Shown piece by piece: positions 51,773-60,939 of a stretch of 64,000 bases of DNA (position 1 is the stretch's first letter; each line of letters starts with the position of its first letter). Both the position numbers and the translations under genes were made by a program. Under the pieces are notes generated by a model that saw nothing but the letters and a program-made list of their open reading frames with translations, was not told the origin of the DNA and did no database searches. This DNA is from Chlorogloea sp. CCALA 695 (GTDB lineage: Bacteria > Cyanobacteriota > Cyanobacteriia > Cyanobacteriales > Chroococcidiopsidaceae): contig NZ_PVWN01000011.1 in NCBI RefSeq assembly GCF_003003885.1, positions 1 through 64,000 on the forward strand. Reading direction: 5' to 3'.

Positions 51773-52339
51773 ATGGTCAATACTTTTAAATCTAACGTAT
51801 TTTGGATTATATTCGCTAGTTTAGTAATTTCATTTTCTTTAACAGTATTTTCTAACTGGGTATTACTAGGATGTATTTGGTTTGCAGTATTTTTTATTTT
51901 TAGATTATCCAATCTAGAAAAAAATCTATCTGTTAGCGAACATAAATTATACATAGTAACAGCTTTTGTATTTCCTATAATCGAAACATCGCTAACTTGG
52001 ATGATTCAAAAAAATATCATTCCCTATTCCTGGTTTTGGCTCAATCGACTAGAACATTTTTGTTCGGCGGTAGGAGTTAGCATAATTTTATTACCCATGT
52101 ATATAAACATTTGGCATAGTTTAAAATGGTGGCAAAATCTGGTTTTTATATTAGGTTTAGTTTGCTTAATTGGCAATTTCAATGAGTTTTTTGAATTTTT
52201 CTTGCGAGTATGTTGTCAGCCAATTAGTGACAGTAAGTTTGCACTTTATTATTCAGATACTATATACGACATGGGTGTAAACTTGATAGGTGCATTTGTG
52301 GGATTTTTAATTATAAAATTGAATGTTAGAGCGTTATGA
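51773..52339 (+). CDS. Multi-pass membrane protein of unknown function (DUF2238/VanZ-like pattern)
   Basis: A 188-residue hydrophobic protein with about six membrane segments. The motif NFNEFFEFFLRVC followed by YYSDTIYDMGVNLIGAFVGF resembles the E...FE and D-T-x-x-D-x-x-x-N-x-x-GA pattern of DUF2238 (YjdF) proteins. Codon content is AT-rich compared with neighbours. Its TGA overlaps the ATG of the HAD gene (ATGA), so both are translated together; a joint role in lipid or phosphate-ester metabolism is conceivable but unproven. Confidence 0.65.
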   Translation: MVNTFKSNVFWIIFASLVISFSLTVFSNWVLLGCIWFAVFFIFRLSNLEKNLSVSEHKLYIVTAFVFPIIETSLTWMIQKNIIPYSWFWLNRLEHFCSAVGVSIILLPMYINIWHSLKWWQNLVFILGLVCLIGNFNEFFEFFLRVCCQPISDSKFALYYSDTIYDMGVNLIGAFVGFLIIKLNVRAL

Positions 52340-52980
52340 AGCAGCCTAAAGTAATTTTTTTAGATGCCGTTGGTACGTTATTCGGCGTTAAAGGCAGTGT
52401 TGGTAAAGCTTATGCAAATATTGCAGGACAATTTGGTGTTGAAGTATCTGAGACAGCAATAGATGCGGCGTTTTTTAAAAGCTTTGCTGCTGCGCCGCCG
52501 CCAATATTTCCAGGAGTAAAACTTGAGGATATTCCTAATTATGAATTTGAATGGTGGCAAATGGTAGCTTTAGAGACATTTCAACAAGTAGGAGCCGTTA
52601 ACCAATTTGCAGATTTCTCTAAGTTTTTTGAACAACTTTACAGCCACTTTGCTACAGCTAAACCTTGGCTTTTATATGACGATGTTATACCTACTTTAAA
52701 AAGTTGGCAAAAAAGAAACATTGAATTAGGTATAATCTCAAATTTTGATTCGCGGCTTTATTTAGTTTTAGAATCTCTACATATAATCGACTTTTTTACA
52801 TCTATTACTATTTCTACCGAAGTGAGCGCCGCTAAACCAAATAAACAGATTTTTACAGATAGTTTAAATAAGCATAACTGCCAAGCTGCGGACGCATGGC
52901 ACATTGGCGATAGTTTTAAGGAAGATTATCAAGGAGCAAGGGCGGCAGGAATCAAAGCAATCTTAATTAAGCGCCATTAA
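52336..52980 (+). CDS. HAD-superfamily hydrolase
   Basis: A 214-residue HAD subfamily IA phosphatase-like protein. Motif I is FLDAVGTLFG (Asp nucleophile; the second Asp of DxD is replaced by Val, DAVGT, as in the HDHD3-like group), motif II IISNFDSR, motif III Lys in SAAKPNKQIF and motif IV HIGDSFKEDYQGARAAG. The loss of the second motif-I Asp suggests weak or unusual phosphatase activity. Overlaps the membrane protein gene by four bases. Confidence 0.85.
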   Translation: MKQPKVIFLDAVGTLFGVKGSVGKAYANIAGQFGVEVSETAIDAAFFKSFAAAPPPIFPGVKLEDIPNYEFEWWQMVALETFQQVGAVNQFADFSKFFEQLYSHFATAKPWLLYDDVIPTLKSWQKRNIELGIISNFDSRLYLVLESLHIIDFFTSITISTEVSAAKPNKQIFTDSLNKHNCQAADAWHIGDSFKEDYQGARAAGIKAILIKRH

Positions 52981-53075
52981 ATACAGCCACTCATTAATCT
53001 GTCTAGCTAAAATAACTATTTTCGGCATAACAAAGAGTAAAGTATAAACAAATAAATTTATCTGGCGATTTAGTT

Positions 53076-54965
53076 ATGTTAAATAGCCCCTCAAAACGTA
53101 CTGCTGATTACGCCAACGTGCAATCTATCCCAGAAATATGGGCGATCGCAATTCAAAATTTTGGCGATACAATTGCCCTTAGAGATCCCCACGTCCAGCC
53201 CGAAGTAGTTTTAACTTATAGTCAGTTATACCAACAGATTGAGCAGTTTGCCGCCGGATTGCAAGCCTTGGGAATCAAGCAAGGCGATCGCATTGCCTTA
53301 TTTGCTGAGAATCAACCACGCTGGCTCGTTGCTGATCAAGGTATCATGACGGCAGGGGCAACAAATGCCGTCCGGGGCGCGCAAGCCGACCGCGAGGAGC
53401 TACTATATATCCTCTCTCATAGCGATAGCGTAGCGCTGGTAGTGCAAGACAAAGCAACACTACAAAAACTGCTAACTGATAGCAAACTCCCCGTAAACCT
53501 GGCAATTTTACTCTCTGACGAACAGCCATTAGAAATTGCAAATACAAAAATCCTTAACTATTCTCAGGTGATTTCTTTAGGTGCAAGTCATAGCTTACAA
53601 CCCGTTCAACACCATAAAGAAGATTTAGCTACTTTGATGTACACTTCTGGCACTTCAGGGCAACCAAAGGGAGTTATGCTCAGTCATCGTAACTTGTTAT
53701 CCCAGGTTTTTGGCGCGACTGTGGTAGTTGAGCCGCAGCCAGGAGAAGTAGTCATGAGTATTTTACCGATTTGGCACTGTTACGAACGCAGTTTTGAATA
53801 CTTTATTCTCGCTCACGGCTGCACGCAGGTATATACAAATATTCGTTACGTCAAAAAAGACTTTAAAGACTTTAAACCCTCTTATATGGTGGGTGTACCG
53901 CGATTATGGGAGTCTATTTACGAAGGCGTACAAAAGCAATTTCGAGAGCAACCTACTAATAAACAACGTTTAATCAACTTTTTCTTTGCTCAAAGTCAAC
54001 GCTATATTATGGCGCGTCGCCTCGTCCAAGGCTTAGATTTAAACAATCTTTCCCCCTCAGTATTTGCAAAAATTTGGGCGAGTGTAATATCGATTCCTTT
54101 AGGTTTGATTCATCAGTTAGCAGACAAAATAGTATACAAGCAGGTACGAGAAGCAACGGGAGGAAAAGTTAAGTTTTTAGTAAGTGGTGGCGGTTCGATT
54201 GCGGAACACTTGGAGGATTTTTACGAAATTGTTGGCGTTGACATTTTAGGCGGTTACGGTTTGACGGAAACCTCTCCTATTACTCATGTGCGGCGGACTT
54301 GGCGCAACTTGCGCGGTGCTGATGGTCAACCTTTACCCAATACTGAAACGCAAATTGTCGAACTTGAAACACATCTACCTCTACCTGTGGGCAAAAAAGG
54401 CTTAGTGATGATTCGTGGAAATCAAGTAATGCAGGGTTATTACAAAAATCCTGAAGCTACTGCAAAGGTTATTAATTCTCAAGGTTGGTTTAATACAGGA
54501 GATTTGGGCTGGGTTTCTAGTCAAAACGATTTAATTATTACTGGACGGGCTAAAGATACTATTGTTTTGAGTAACGGGGAAAATATCGAACCGCAGCCAA
54601 TAGAAAATGCTTGTTTGCGATCGCCTTACATTGACCAAATTATGTTAGTCGGGCAAGATATGCGCTCTCTGGGTGCTTTAATTGTCCCCAACGAAGACGC
54701 TTTGCAACAATGGGCTGCTACCCAAAAAATAGAAATATCTGCTAATAACCTTGATAGCAAAGCAATTCAAGACTTATATCGGCAAGAGTTGAACCGAGAA
54801 GTCCAAAGTCGCCCTGGTTATCGCCCTGATGAGCGGATTAGTACCTTTAAGCTAATTGGTGAACCTTTTTCAATTGAAAATGGCACAATGACCCAAACAT
54901 TGAAGATTAAACGATCTGTTGTGATGGATCGCTACCACGATATTATTGACAAGATGTTTGCTTAA
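53076..54965 (+). CDS. AMP-dependent long-chain acyl-CoA (or acyl-ACP) synthetase
   Basis: A 629-residue adenylate-forming enzyme that activates fatty acids. P-loop LMYTSGTSGQPKGVMLSH, A5 GGYGLTETSPITH, A7 WFNTGDLGWVSSQNDLIITG and the C-terminal Lys region QTLKIKRSVV. Cyanobacteria use such an enzyme (Aas) mainly as acyl-ACP synthetase to recycle free fatty acids, and its size and sequence fit that group, but ligase partner cannot be read from sequence. Complete; followed 34 bases later by the YlqD gene. Confidence 0.9.
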   Translation: MLNSPSKRTADYANVQSIPEIWAIAIQNFGDTIALRDPHVQPEVVLTYSQLYQQIEQFAAGLQALGIKQGDRIALFAENQPRWLVADQGIMTAGATNAVRGAQADREELLYILSHSDSVALVVQDKATLQKLLTDSKLPVNLAILLSDEQPLEIANTKILNYSQVISLGASHSLQPVQHHKEDLATLMYTSGTSGQPKGVMLSHRNLLSQVFGATVVVEPQPGEVVMSILPIWHCYERSFEYFILAHGCTQVYTNIRYVKKDFKDFKPSYMVGVPRLWESIYEGVQKQFREQPTNKQRLINFFFAQSQRYIMARRLVQGLDLNNLSPSVFAKIWASVISIPLGLIHQLADKIVYKQVREATGGKVKFLVSGGGSIAEHLEDFYEIVGVDILGGYGLTETSPITHVRRTWRNLRGADGQPLPNTETQIVELETHLPLPVGKKGLVMIRGNQVMQGYYKNPEATAKVINSQGWFNTGDLGWVSSQNDLIITGRAKDTIVLSNGENIEPQPIENACLRSPYIDQIMLVGQDMRSLGALIVPNEDALQQWAATQKIEISANNLDSKAIQDLYRQELNREVQSRPGYRPDERISTFKLIGEPFSIENGTMTQTLKIKRSVVMDRYHDIIDKMFA

Positions 54966-54999
54966 AGCAAGTTAAAAGTAGTAATTGTGCTGTGATTTT

Positions 55000-55449
55000 A
55001 TGGATATTTCCCCCACTCAACTGACCCTAAAACGCCCGATCAATGTCAAAGCTGTAGTAACTCCACGTTGGAAAGACGAAATTCAGCAACAATTGCAAGG
55101 TCAAATTAACCAAGTAGACGGTCAATTGCAGCAATTAGATATGCAAGGACAAAGAGCAATTTTAGAAATTCAAAAGCAAAGTCTGCAACCCCCAGGCCCG
55201 CAGACGCTGCAACAAATTGAAGGTATCCAAATTCAAGTCAATGAGAAAAAAAGCGAACTTTTGGAGCAAAAAAACCAAAGTTTGCAGAATCTCCAGCAAG
55301 TGCAGCTATTAGAAATGGAGCAAGAAGTTAACCAATTTCAACTTGAAGGGTTGTTTAGCGTTCAACCTGGAGACAACCTAATTAGCAAAATGCAGGTAGA
55401 AATTCTCCTGCGCGATGGCATAGTCGAAGAAATCCGGGGAGATATTTAA
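55000..55449 (+). CDS. YlqD family protein
   Basis: A 149-residue coiled-coil protein. ATG 55000 (MDISPTQLTLKRPINVKAVV) matches family starts. A small beta N-terminal part precedes a long Gln-rich coiled coil (about 25-115; NQVDGQLQQLDMQGQRAILE, QLLEMEQEVNQFQLEGLF), then a C-terminal beta segment with DGIVEEIRG. Function unknown; the family is widespread in cyanobacteria and Firmicutes. Confidence 0.83.
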   Translation: MDISPTQLTLKRPINVKAVVTPRWKDEIQQQLQGQINQVDGQLQQLDMQGQRAILEIQKQSLQPPGPQTLQQIEGIQIQVNEKKSELLEQKNQSLQNLQQVQLLEMEQEVNQFQLEGLFSVQPGDNLISKMQVEILLRDGIVEEIRGDI

Positions 55450-55556
55450 GCTCCATCCAGACGTTCGGTGCGAACGTCTGCGATCGCCTAGAGAGAGATA
55501 CAATACAAGTCTTCTTTGATAATTAAAATTAATCGCTTATTGCTTCAAGGTTACAA

Positions 55557-56825
55557 ATGATTCACGAAGTATTTATGCCTGCTTTGAGTTCCACCATGAC
55601 GGAGGGCAAAATTGTCTCTTGGGTAAAGTCGCCAGGGGACAAAGTAGAAAAAGGCGAAACAGTAGTAGTAGTGGAATCAGATAAAGCGGATATGGATGTA
55701 GAAACCTTCTATGAAGGCTATATAGCAACTATCTTAGTAGAATCTGGCGCTACGGCTCCTGTAGGGAGTGCGATCGCTCTGATTGCCGAAACTGAAGCAG
55801 AGATTGCGATCGCCAAGCAGCAAGCTACTCCAAGCAATGCTACAACTTCTCCTGGACAGGTGGCAGATATTGCTAGCACTGTAGTTAGTTCTGCTCCTTC
55901 TCAAAATGGCTCAAAGGTTGAGGAAACCAGAATTATGGTTTCTCCCCGCGCCCGGAAGTTAGCCAAAGAAATGAAAGTTGATTTAAGCAGCCTCACAGGT
56001 AGCGGGCCTGGTGGGCGCATTGTCGCTGAGGATGTAGAAGCGGCAGCAAATATTAGTACACCCACTCCTACCCCTGTAGTGCCGCCTCCGGTAGTGTCCC
56101 CGCCTCCGGTACCGGCTCAACAAGTTGCTCCTAGTACCGTTGCCGCAACGCCGGGTCAAGTAGTGCCAATGAACACGCTACAAAATGCGGTAGTGCGAAA
56201 CATGATGGCGAGCTTGCAAGTACCAACTTTTCATGTAGGCTATACCATTACTACCGAGGGGTTGGATGCGCTGTACAAGCAGATTAAGTCTAAAGGTGTG
56301 ACGATGACGGCGCTGCTTGCCAAAGCCGTTGCTGTTACTTTACAAAAGCATCCTTTAGTTAATGCCAGCTACTCTGAGCAAAAAATTGTTTATCATCCCA
56401 ATATCAATATTGCTGTAGCGGTAGCTATGGATGATGGTGGATTAATTACGCCCGTATTGCAAAATGCTGATAAAGTTGATATTTATTCCTTGTCGCGCAA
56501 CTGGAAATCTTTAGTTGAAAGAGCCAGAGCCAAGCAGTTACAACCAGAGGAGTACAATAGCGGTACTTTTACTTTGTCGAATCTGGGAATGTTTGGTGTA
56601 GATCGCTTTGATGCGATTTTGCCTCCCGGACAAGGCTCGATTTTAGCTATTGGTGCAGCGCGAAATCAAGTTGTAGCAAGCCCTGATGGTCTGCTGGGCG
56701 TAAAACCACAAATGCAGGTAAATATTACTTGCGATCACCGGATTATTTATGGTGCTACGGCGGCGGCATTTTTGAAGGATTTGGCAAAATTGATTGAAAC
56801 AAATGCTCAGTCTTTAACTCTTTAG
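55557..56825 (+). CDS. Pyruvate dehydrogenase E2 (dihydrolipoamide acetyltransferase)
   Basis: A 422-residue acyltransferase core of the pyruvate dehydrogenase complex. Lipoyl domain at residues 1-80, lipoyl-Lys in VESDKADMDVE. Peripheral-subunit-binding domain at about 125-165 (SPRARKLAKEMKVDLSSL, GSGPGGRIVAEDV). A Pro/Val-rich linker, then the catalytic domain from about 200, with active-site His in CDHRIIYGATAAAFLKD. The Y in place of D in the DHRxxDG motif is the usual cyanobacterial and plastid form. A perfect terminator follows. Confidence 0.92.
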   Translation: MIHEVFMPALSSTMTEGKIVSWVKSPGDKVEKGETVVVVESDKADMDVETFYEGYIATILVESGATAPVGSAIALIAETEAEIAIAKQQATPSNATTSPGQVADIASTVVSSAPSQNGSKVEETRIMVSPRARKLAKEMKVDLSSLTGSGPGGRIVAEDVEAAANISTPTPTPVVPPPVVSPPPVPAQQVAPSTVAATPGQVVPMNTLQNAVVRNMMASLQVPTFHVGYTITTEGLDALYKQIKSKGVTMTALLAKAVAVTLQKHPLVNASYSEQKIVYHPNINIAVAVAMDDGGLITPVLQNADKVDIYSLSRNWKSLVERARAKQLQPEEYNSGTFTLSNLGMFGVDRFDAILPPGQGSILAIGAARNQVVASPDGLLGVKPQMQVNITCDHRIIYGATAAAFLKDLAKLIETNAQSLTL

Positions 56826-56843
56826 ATTGCGGTTATTTAGAAG

Positions 56844-56877
56844 ACTTGGGGTCAAAAACCCCAAGTTTTTTATTTTT
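56844..56877 (+). terminator. Rho-independent terminator after the E2 gene
   Basis: ACTTGGGGT pairs perfectly with ACCCCAAGT around CAAAA, followed by TTTTTATTTTT. Confidence 0.9.
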
Positions 56878-57001
56878 AAAGGTAATTTTTGCGATCGCCT
56901 GATCCCACGCCGGAGTTTTTGATCTAAAATTACTGATAGAAATTTATAAATAGCATGGCAAAAATCAAGTTATTGTGAAGCACCAGTAATGTCCCTGAAA
57001 A

Positions 57002-57095
57002 TTTTTTATATTAGAGTTACATTAAGTCAGTAATTTTACCAATTAAAACTTTTTATATTAGAGTTAGATTAAGTCAGTGAATTTACCAATAAATA
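57002..57095 (+). repeat. Tandem duplication (period 47) at the gspE start
   Basis: TTTTATATTAGAGTTA and AAGTCAGT...ACCAAT occur twice with a 47-base period (57004 and 57051). The second copy carries the start region of the secretion ATPase gene. The first has lost the ATG. Both contain potential promoter -10-like TATATT, so promoter elements may be duplicated. Confidence 0.7.
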
Positions 57096-58768
57096 TGCAG
57101 ACTTTACCCGCAAAGACTTCCGCTTGGCAAAAACTGATAGCTCAAGAAATTAATTGCGCCCAAGCGTTGCAACTTCTGGTAGATGAGCAAGGAATAGTAA
57201 ATCAAGCCTTGCTCGACCGGGATGTAAGTTTAAGATTTTTACGACATTTTAGCGATCGCAATTCTTTACCCCCAGCAATTCCTTTATTGTTGTGGCGCGG
57301 CTGTTATTACTTAGGTAGTCCAGTTAATTTAAGCCCAGAAATAATTAGTAATTTAGGCGATCGCACTTACAGCCAGATAAAAATTATTCCTATTTCTGAT
57401 AAAAGTTACCGCGCCTGGTTTCATACTCAAAATCTTAATGTAAATAATCTTAGCTCGGCTCCTTTGGTCAACCCCCTAACGGGAGAGTACGAGCAAGAAA
57501 ATATTAGCGAAACCACGGAACTGTATCTTTCCAAAGCCGCCGATCAAATTGGGCGGATCAAAACCCTGATTTCTGGAGCCTTGCGTAACCGGGCAAGCGA
57601 CATTCATTTAGAGCCTATGACCGACGGTTTAAGAGTTCGTTACCGGATTGACGGCGTACTGCGAGACATTACAACCCTTCCTGCCGAACTTAGTCGCAGA
57701 GTAATTGTAGCGCTCAAAGTCATGTCTGCTATAGACATTTCCGACAGCCGCCGCCCTCAAGATGGACGTATAGGCGAAAAATATGCCTCCCAGGAAGAAA
57801 CTGAGCTAGGAATGGATATGCGCGTCAGCACCCTTCCCTGTGTAAACGGTGAAAAAGCTGTTATTCGTTTGCTACCGAGAAAAAATCCTTTTTCAGACAT
57901 CAATAATTTAGGATTTTCTCAAGAAACTTTAACAACTTACAAAAGCTGGTTAAAGCAGCCCCAAGGGATGGTTATTCTCACAGGCCCCACAGGTTCGGGG
58001 AAAACTAGCACTCTGTACACCAGCTTGCAAGCGGTGGCTAACGAACATATCAATGTAGTGACTGTAGAAGATCCGGTAGAGTATTTACTGCCCCGGATTA
58101 CTCAAACTCAAGTCCATGAAGCTGCGGGAATGACCTTTGCGGCAGGGCTACGGGCAATTTTGCGCCAAGATCCTGATGTGATTATGGTAGGAGAAATCCG
58201 CGACGCAGAAACGGCAGAAACAGCAGTAAGAGCGGCTTTAACCGGACACTTGGTATTGACTACCTTGCACACCAATGATGCTGTAGGGGCAATTCCCAGA
58301 CTCAAAGACATTGGGCCTGACCCTGCCTTACTGAGCGATGCTTTACTCGGAATTGTCGCCCAGCGTTTGGTGCGTCGAGTTTGTTTTCATTGTGCTGTGC
58401 CTTATACACCAACTCCAAAAGATTTGAAGATTCTGGGCTTACAGCAAAAATTTGGTATGTGGCGTAAAGGCGTTGGTTGTCAAGCTTGTTTTAATTCTGG
58501 TTATTTGGGACGAGAGGTTATTGTAGAGTTGCTAGATATTGATGAAACTGTGCAAGAGATTATTTATGAAGGTAGTATTACTCAATTGCATCAATACCTC
58601 AAAAATATTAGTTTTTCCTCTTTTAGAGTAGCGGCAATTGAAAAAGTTACCAGTGGGTTAACTACAGTGGAGGAAATAATGCGCGTATTACCGCGTAGTT
58701 CACTTAATAGAAAAACCTCTACCCAAAACTTGCAAAGTCGGATTGAGTCATCAGTAGCCATTAATTAA
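57095..58768 (+). CDS. GspE/PilB/PulE-family type II secretion/pilus ATPase
   Basis: A 557-residue hexameric ATPase. Walker A is GPTGSGKTSTLYTS, the Asp box VTVEDPVEY, Walker B IMVGEIRDAETAETAV, His box LTGHLVLTTLHTND, and a Zn-binding tetracysteine CFHCAVPY...CQACFNSGY. The N-terminal domain is short and diverged relative to PilB. ATG 57095 (MQTLPAKTSAW) is preferred; GTG 57077 would add six residues. In some cyanobacteria such an extra GspE works in hormogonium polysaccharide (Hps-type) or natural-competence machinery. No other pilus genes are here. Confidence 0.88.
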   Translation: MQTLPAKTSAWQKLIAQEINCAQALQLLVDEQGIVNQALLDRDVSLRFLRHFSDRNSLPPAIPLLLWRGCYYLGSPVNLSPEIISNLGDRTYSQIKIIPISDKSYRAWFHTQNLNVNNLSSAPLVNPLTGEYEQENISETTELYLSKAADQIGRIKTLISGALRNRASDIHLEPMTDGLRVRYRIDGVLRDITTLPAELSRRVIVALKVMSAIDISDSRRPQDGRIGEKYASQEETELGMDMRVSTLPCVNGEKAVIRLLPRKNPFSDINNLGFSQETLTTYKSWLKQPQGMVILTGPTGSGKTSTLYTSLQAVANEHINVVTVEDPVEYLLPRITQTQVHEAAGMTFAAGLRAILRQDPDVIMVGEIRDAETAETAVRAALTGHLVLTTLHTNDAVGAIPRLKDIGPDPALLSDALLGIVAQRLVRRVCFHCAVPYTPTPKDLKILGLQQKFGMWRKGVGCQACFNSGYLGREVIVELLDIDETVQEIIYEGSITQLHQYLKNISFSSFRVAAIEKVTSGLTTVEEIMRVLPRSSLNRKTSTQNLQSRIESSVAIN

Positions 58769-59071
58769 ACTCCGTAGCAAGTTAAAGACCCAAAGCTGAC
58801 AAAGGTGTTGAGCGCTCTTTAATTGTTAGGAAGCTAATACGCTAAATATTGTTGGCTTTCGGTTACTTGCTATTAAATAAAACCCAAACTTATTTTAACT
58901 GTATATTTCATTTCTATTTTCAAATCAAGATAAGTTTAGGCTCCTTTGCTTTTGTTTGGCGCTCAATAAAAAAATCGCATAACTTTAGCTTGATAAGGTA
59001 TGCGATTTATTAGTAAACTTGAAGATTACTGCTATTGTTTGCCAAGCGCGAATAAATAATTCTTAAAGTTT
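58769..59071. other. Intergenic region before the oxyanion transporter
   Basis: About 300 AT-rich bases. It contains the hairpin at 58972-59008 and presumably the promoter of the transporter operon. No gene seen. Confidence 0.4.
58972..59008. repeat. 10-bp hairpin AAATCGCATA / TATGCGATTT
   Basis: Perfect 10-bp arms around 17 bases. The T-run is on the minus strand (ATTTTTTT), so as a terminator it would block leftward transcription; on the + strand it may terminate gspE read-through weakly or act in the transporter leader. Confidence 0.6.
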
Positions 59072-59977
59072 ATGATAAAAATTAGTTATGGAATTTTATT
59101 GTTATTTTCTCTATCTTTTACCGCTTGTTCGTCTAACGTAACTGAACCTATAAAAACAGAAATAAAACCTCTAGTTACTGGCGCAATTCCTGACCAAAAT
59201 CCAGAAAAACTACAGCGCCAATATAGTAAGTTAAACACTTATTTAGAAAAAGAATTAGGCGTAAGCGTTATCTATAAACCTGTGACTGATTATACCGCCG
59301 CCGTCACCGCTTTTAAAGTAGGCGATTTAGATTTAGTTTGGTTTGGAGGTTTAACGGGAGTTCAAGCACGGTTGCAAGTAAAAGGCGCTGAAGCGATCGC
59401 CCAACGGGATATAGATGCAAAATTCCATAGTGTATTTATTGCTAATAAAAACACGGGTTTAAAACCTATTAAAAATACTGCCGATTTTCAGCAATTAAAA
59501 GGACGTACTTTTACTTTTGGGAGCGAGTCTTCTACTTCTGGGCGCTTGATGCCACAATACTTTTTACAACAAGCTAGAGTTAATCTTAAAGATTTTAAAG
59601 GCGAGGCGGGTTTTTCTGGAGATCATGATAAAACTATCAAACTTGTAGAATCTGGTAGTTATAATGTTGGGGCGGTAAATGAAAAAATTTGGTTGAAAAG
59701 GGTAGCAGCTAAAGAAGTTGATTTAAACAAAGTATTTGTAATATGGCGATCGCCTGCTTACTACGATTACCACTGGCTAATTAACCCCCAAGTCAAGCAG
59801 CGCTACGGCGCAGATTTTGTAACTAAAGTCCAAAATGCTTTGCTAAAACTAGATCCTACTATTCCCGAACAAAAAGAAATTCTCGAACTATTAGATGCTA
59901 ATAAGTTTGTAACTACTCAAAACTCTAATTATGCCCAAATAGAACAAGTGGGTAGAGAAATTGGCAAGATAAAATAA
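59072..59977 (+). CDS. Substrate-binding lipoprotein of a selenate/phosphite/phosphonate-type ABC transporter
   Basis: A 301-residue PhnD-like periplasmic binding protein. Lipobox FTAC at about residues 16-19 anchors it. Mature text GAIPDQNPEKLQRQYSKL, PVTDYTAAVTAFKVGDLDLV, WFGGLTGVQARLQV, FGSESSTSGRLMPQYFL and QNSNYAQIEQVGREIGKIK matches the subgroup annotated as putative selenate ABC transporter binding protein, related to PtxB and PhnD. The actual ligand is unproven. First gene of a three-gene operon with ATPase and permease. Confidence 0.83.
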   Translation: MIKISYGILLLFSLSFTACSSNVTEPIKTEIKPLVTGAIPDQNPEKLQRQYSKLNTYLEKELGVSVIYKPVTDYTAAVTAFKVGDLDLVWFGGLTGVQARLQVKGAEAIAQRDIDAKFHSVFIANKNTGLKPIKNTADFQQLKGRTFTFGSESSTSGRLMPQYFLQQARVNLKDFKGEAGFSGDHDKTIKLVESGSYNVGAVNEKIWLKRVAAKEVDLNKVFVIWRSPAYYDYHWLINPQVKQRYGADFVTKVQNALLKLDPTIPEQKEILELLDANKFVTTQNSNYAQIEQVGREIGKIK

Positions 59978-60110
59978 CCTTTTTGTCAAGTTTTAAATGT
60001 TTCGGTGCTTAACAAAAATAATCAAAAAACTATTGCTTTTTGACTTGTGATGTCATACTATAGTAATTGTATTTGTATACCTAAATGCTTACTAGAAGTA
60101 AGTAATTAGG

Positions 60111-60135
60111 GCGTAGAGGAAAATTTCCTCTGCGC
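60111..60135. repeat. Near-perfect palindrome between binding-protein and ATPase genes
   Basis: GCGTAGAGGAAA pairs with TTTCCTCTGCGC (one T-G wobble), 22 bases before the ATPase ATG. It may limit read-through from the binding-protein gene, or occlude translation of the ATPase gene. Confidence 0.65.
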
Positions 60136-60156
60136 GGAAACTGATAGATCCAGCAG

Positions 60157-60939
60157 ATGATAGAAAAAACTAATAATATCGCTGCTAATCAATCAAGAAA
60201 TCCTATTTTTGAACTTAAAAACGTTACTAAAAAGTTTGGAAGCGTTTTAAGCCTTAAAAATATTAATTTGACAGTTTATCCCGGCGAAAGAGTCGCTTTA
60301 GTTGGTTCTAGCGGCGCGGGGAAAAGCACGTTAATAAACTTGCTTAATGGCACAATGAACCCAACTACGGGGGAAGTGTGGGTATGGGGGCAGAATTTAG
60401 CGAGATTGAAATCTGCGTCGGTGCGGCAGATTCAAAGGCAAATAGGAACGATTTACCAGCAATTGCATTTAGTAGATAACTTGCAAGTAATTCATAATGT
60501 GAATGCGGGGCATTTGGGGCGGTGGTCGTTTTGGCAAGCAGCTTTTTCGCTAATGTTTCCATTGGAAGTTGCTAAAGCGACTCGTGCTTTGAGTCAGGTA
60601 GGGATTGTCGAGAAGTTGTATCAAAGGTGCGATCGCCTGTCAGGGGGACAGCAGCAAAGAGTAGCGATCGCGCGGGTATTAGTACAAGATCCGGCGGTGA
60701 TATTAGCAGATGAACCGATAGCGAGTTTAGATCCCGAACGCAGTCGCGAAATTATCGAATTATTGTGTCAATTGAACGCCGAATTAAATAAAACGTTAGT
60801 GACAAGTTTGCATGAGTGGGAAGTAGCGCGCAAATATTATCAAAGAATCATTGGGTTGCAAGACGGACGAGTTTTGTTTGATTGTCCGGCTAAATTGGTA
60901 ACTTTAGAGATGGTTGATGGGTTATATAAAGCAAACTAA
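60157..60939 (+). CDS. PhnC-like ABC transporter ATP-binding protein
   Basis: A 260-residue ABC ATPase. Walker A GSSGAGKSTLINLLNG, Q-loop region GTIYQQLHLVDN, signature LSGGQQQRVAIARVL, Walker B VILADEPIASLDPE, switch His in SLHEWE. The PhnC-type opening FELKNVTKKFGS is clear. Its last bases overlap the permease gene, so translation is coupled. Confidence 0.88.
   Translation: MIEKTNNIAANQSRNPIFELKNVTKKFGSVLSLKNINLTVYPGERVALVGSSGAGKSTLINLLNGTMNPTTGEVWVWGQNLARLKSASVRQIQRQIGTIYQQLHLVDNLQVIHNVNAGHLGRWSFWQAAFSLMFPLEVAKATRALSQVGIVEKLYQRCDRLSGGQQQRVAIARVLVQDPAVILADEPIASLDPERSREIIELLCQLNAELNKTLVTSLHEWEVARKYYQRIIGLQDGRVLFDCPAKLVTLEMVDGLYKAN

Noticed and set aside
51694-51954. Possible small minus-strand gene opposite the membrane protein
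   Set aside because: It overlaps the well-supported + strand gene 51773-52339 and has no features of its own.
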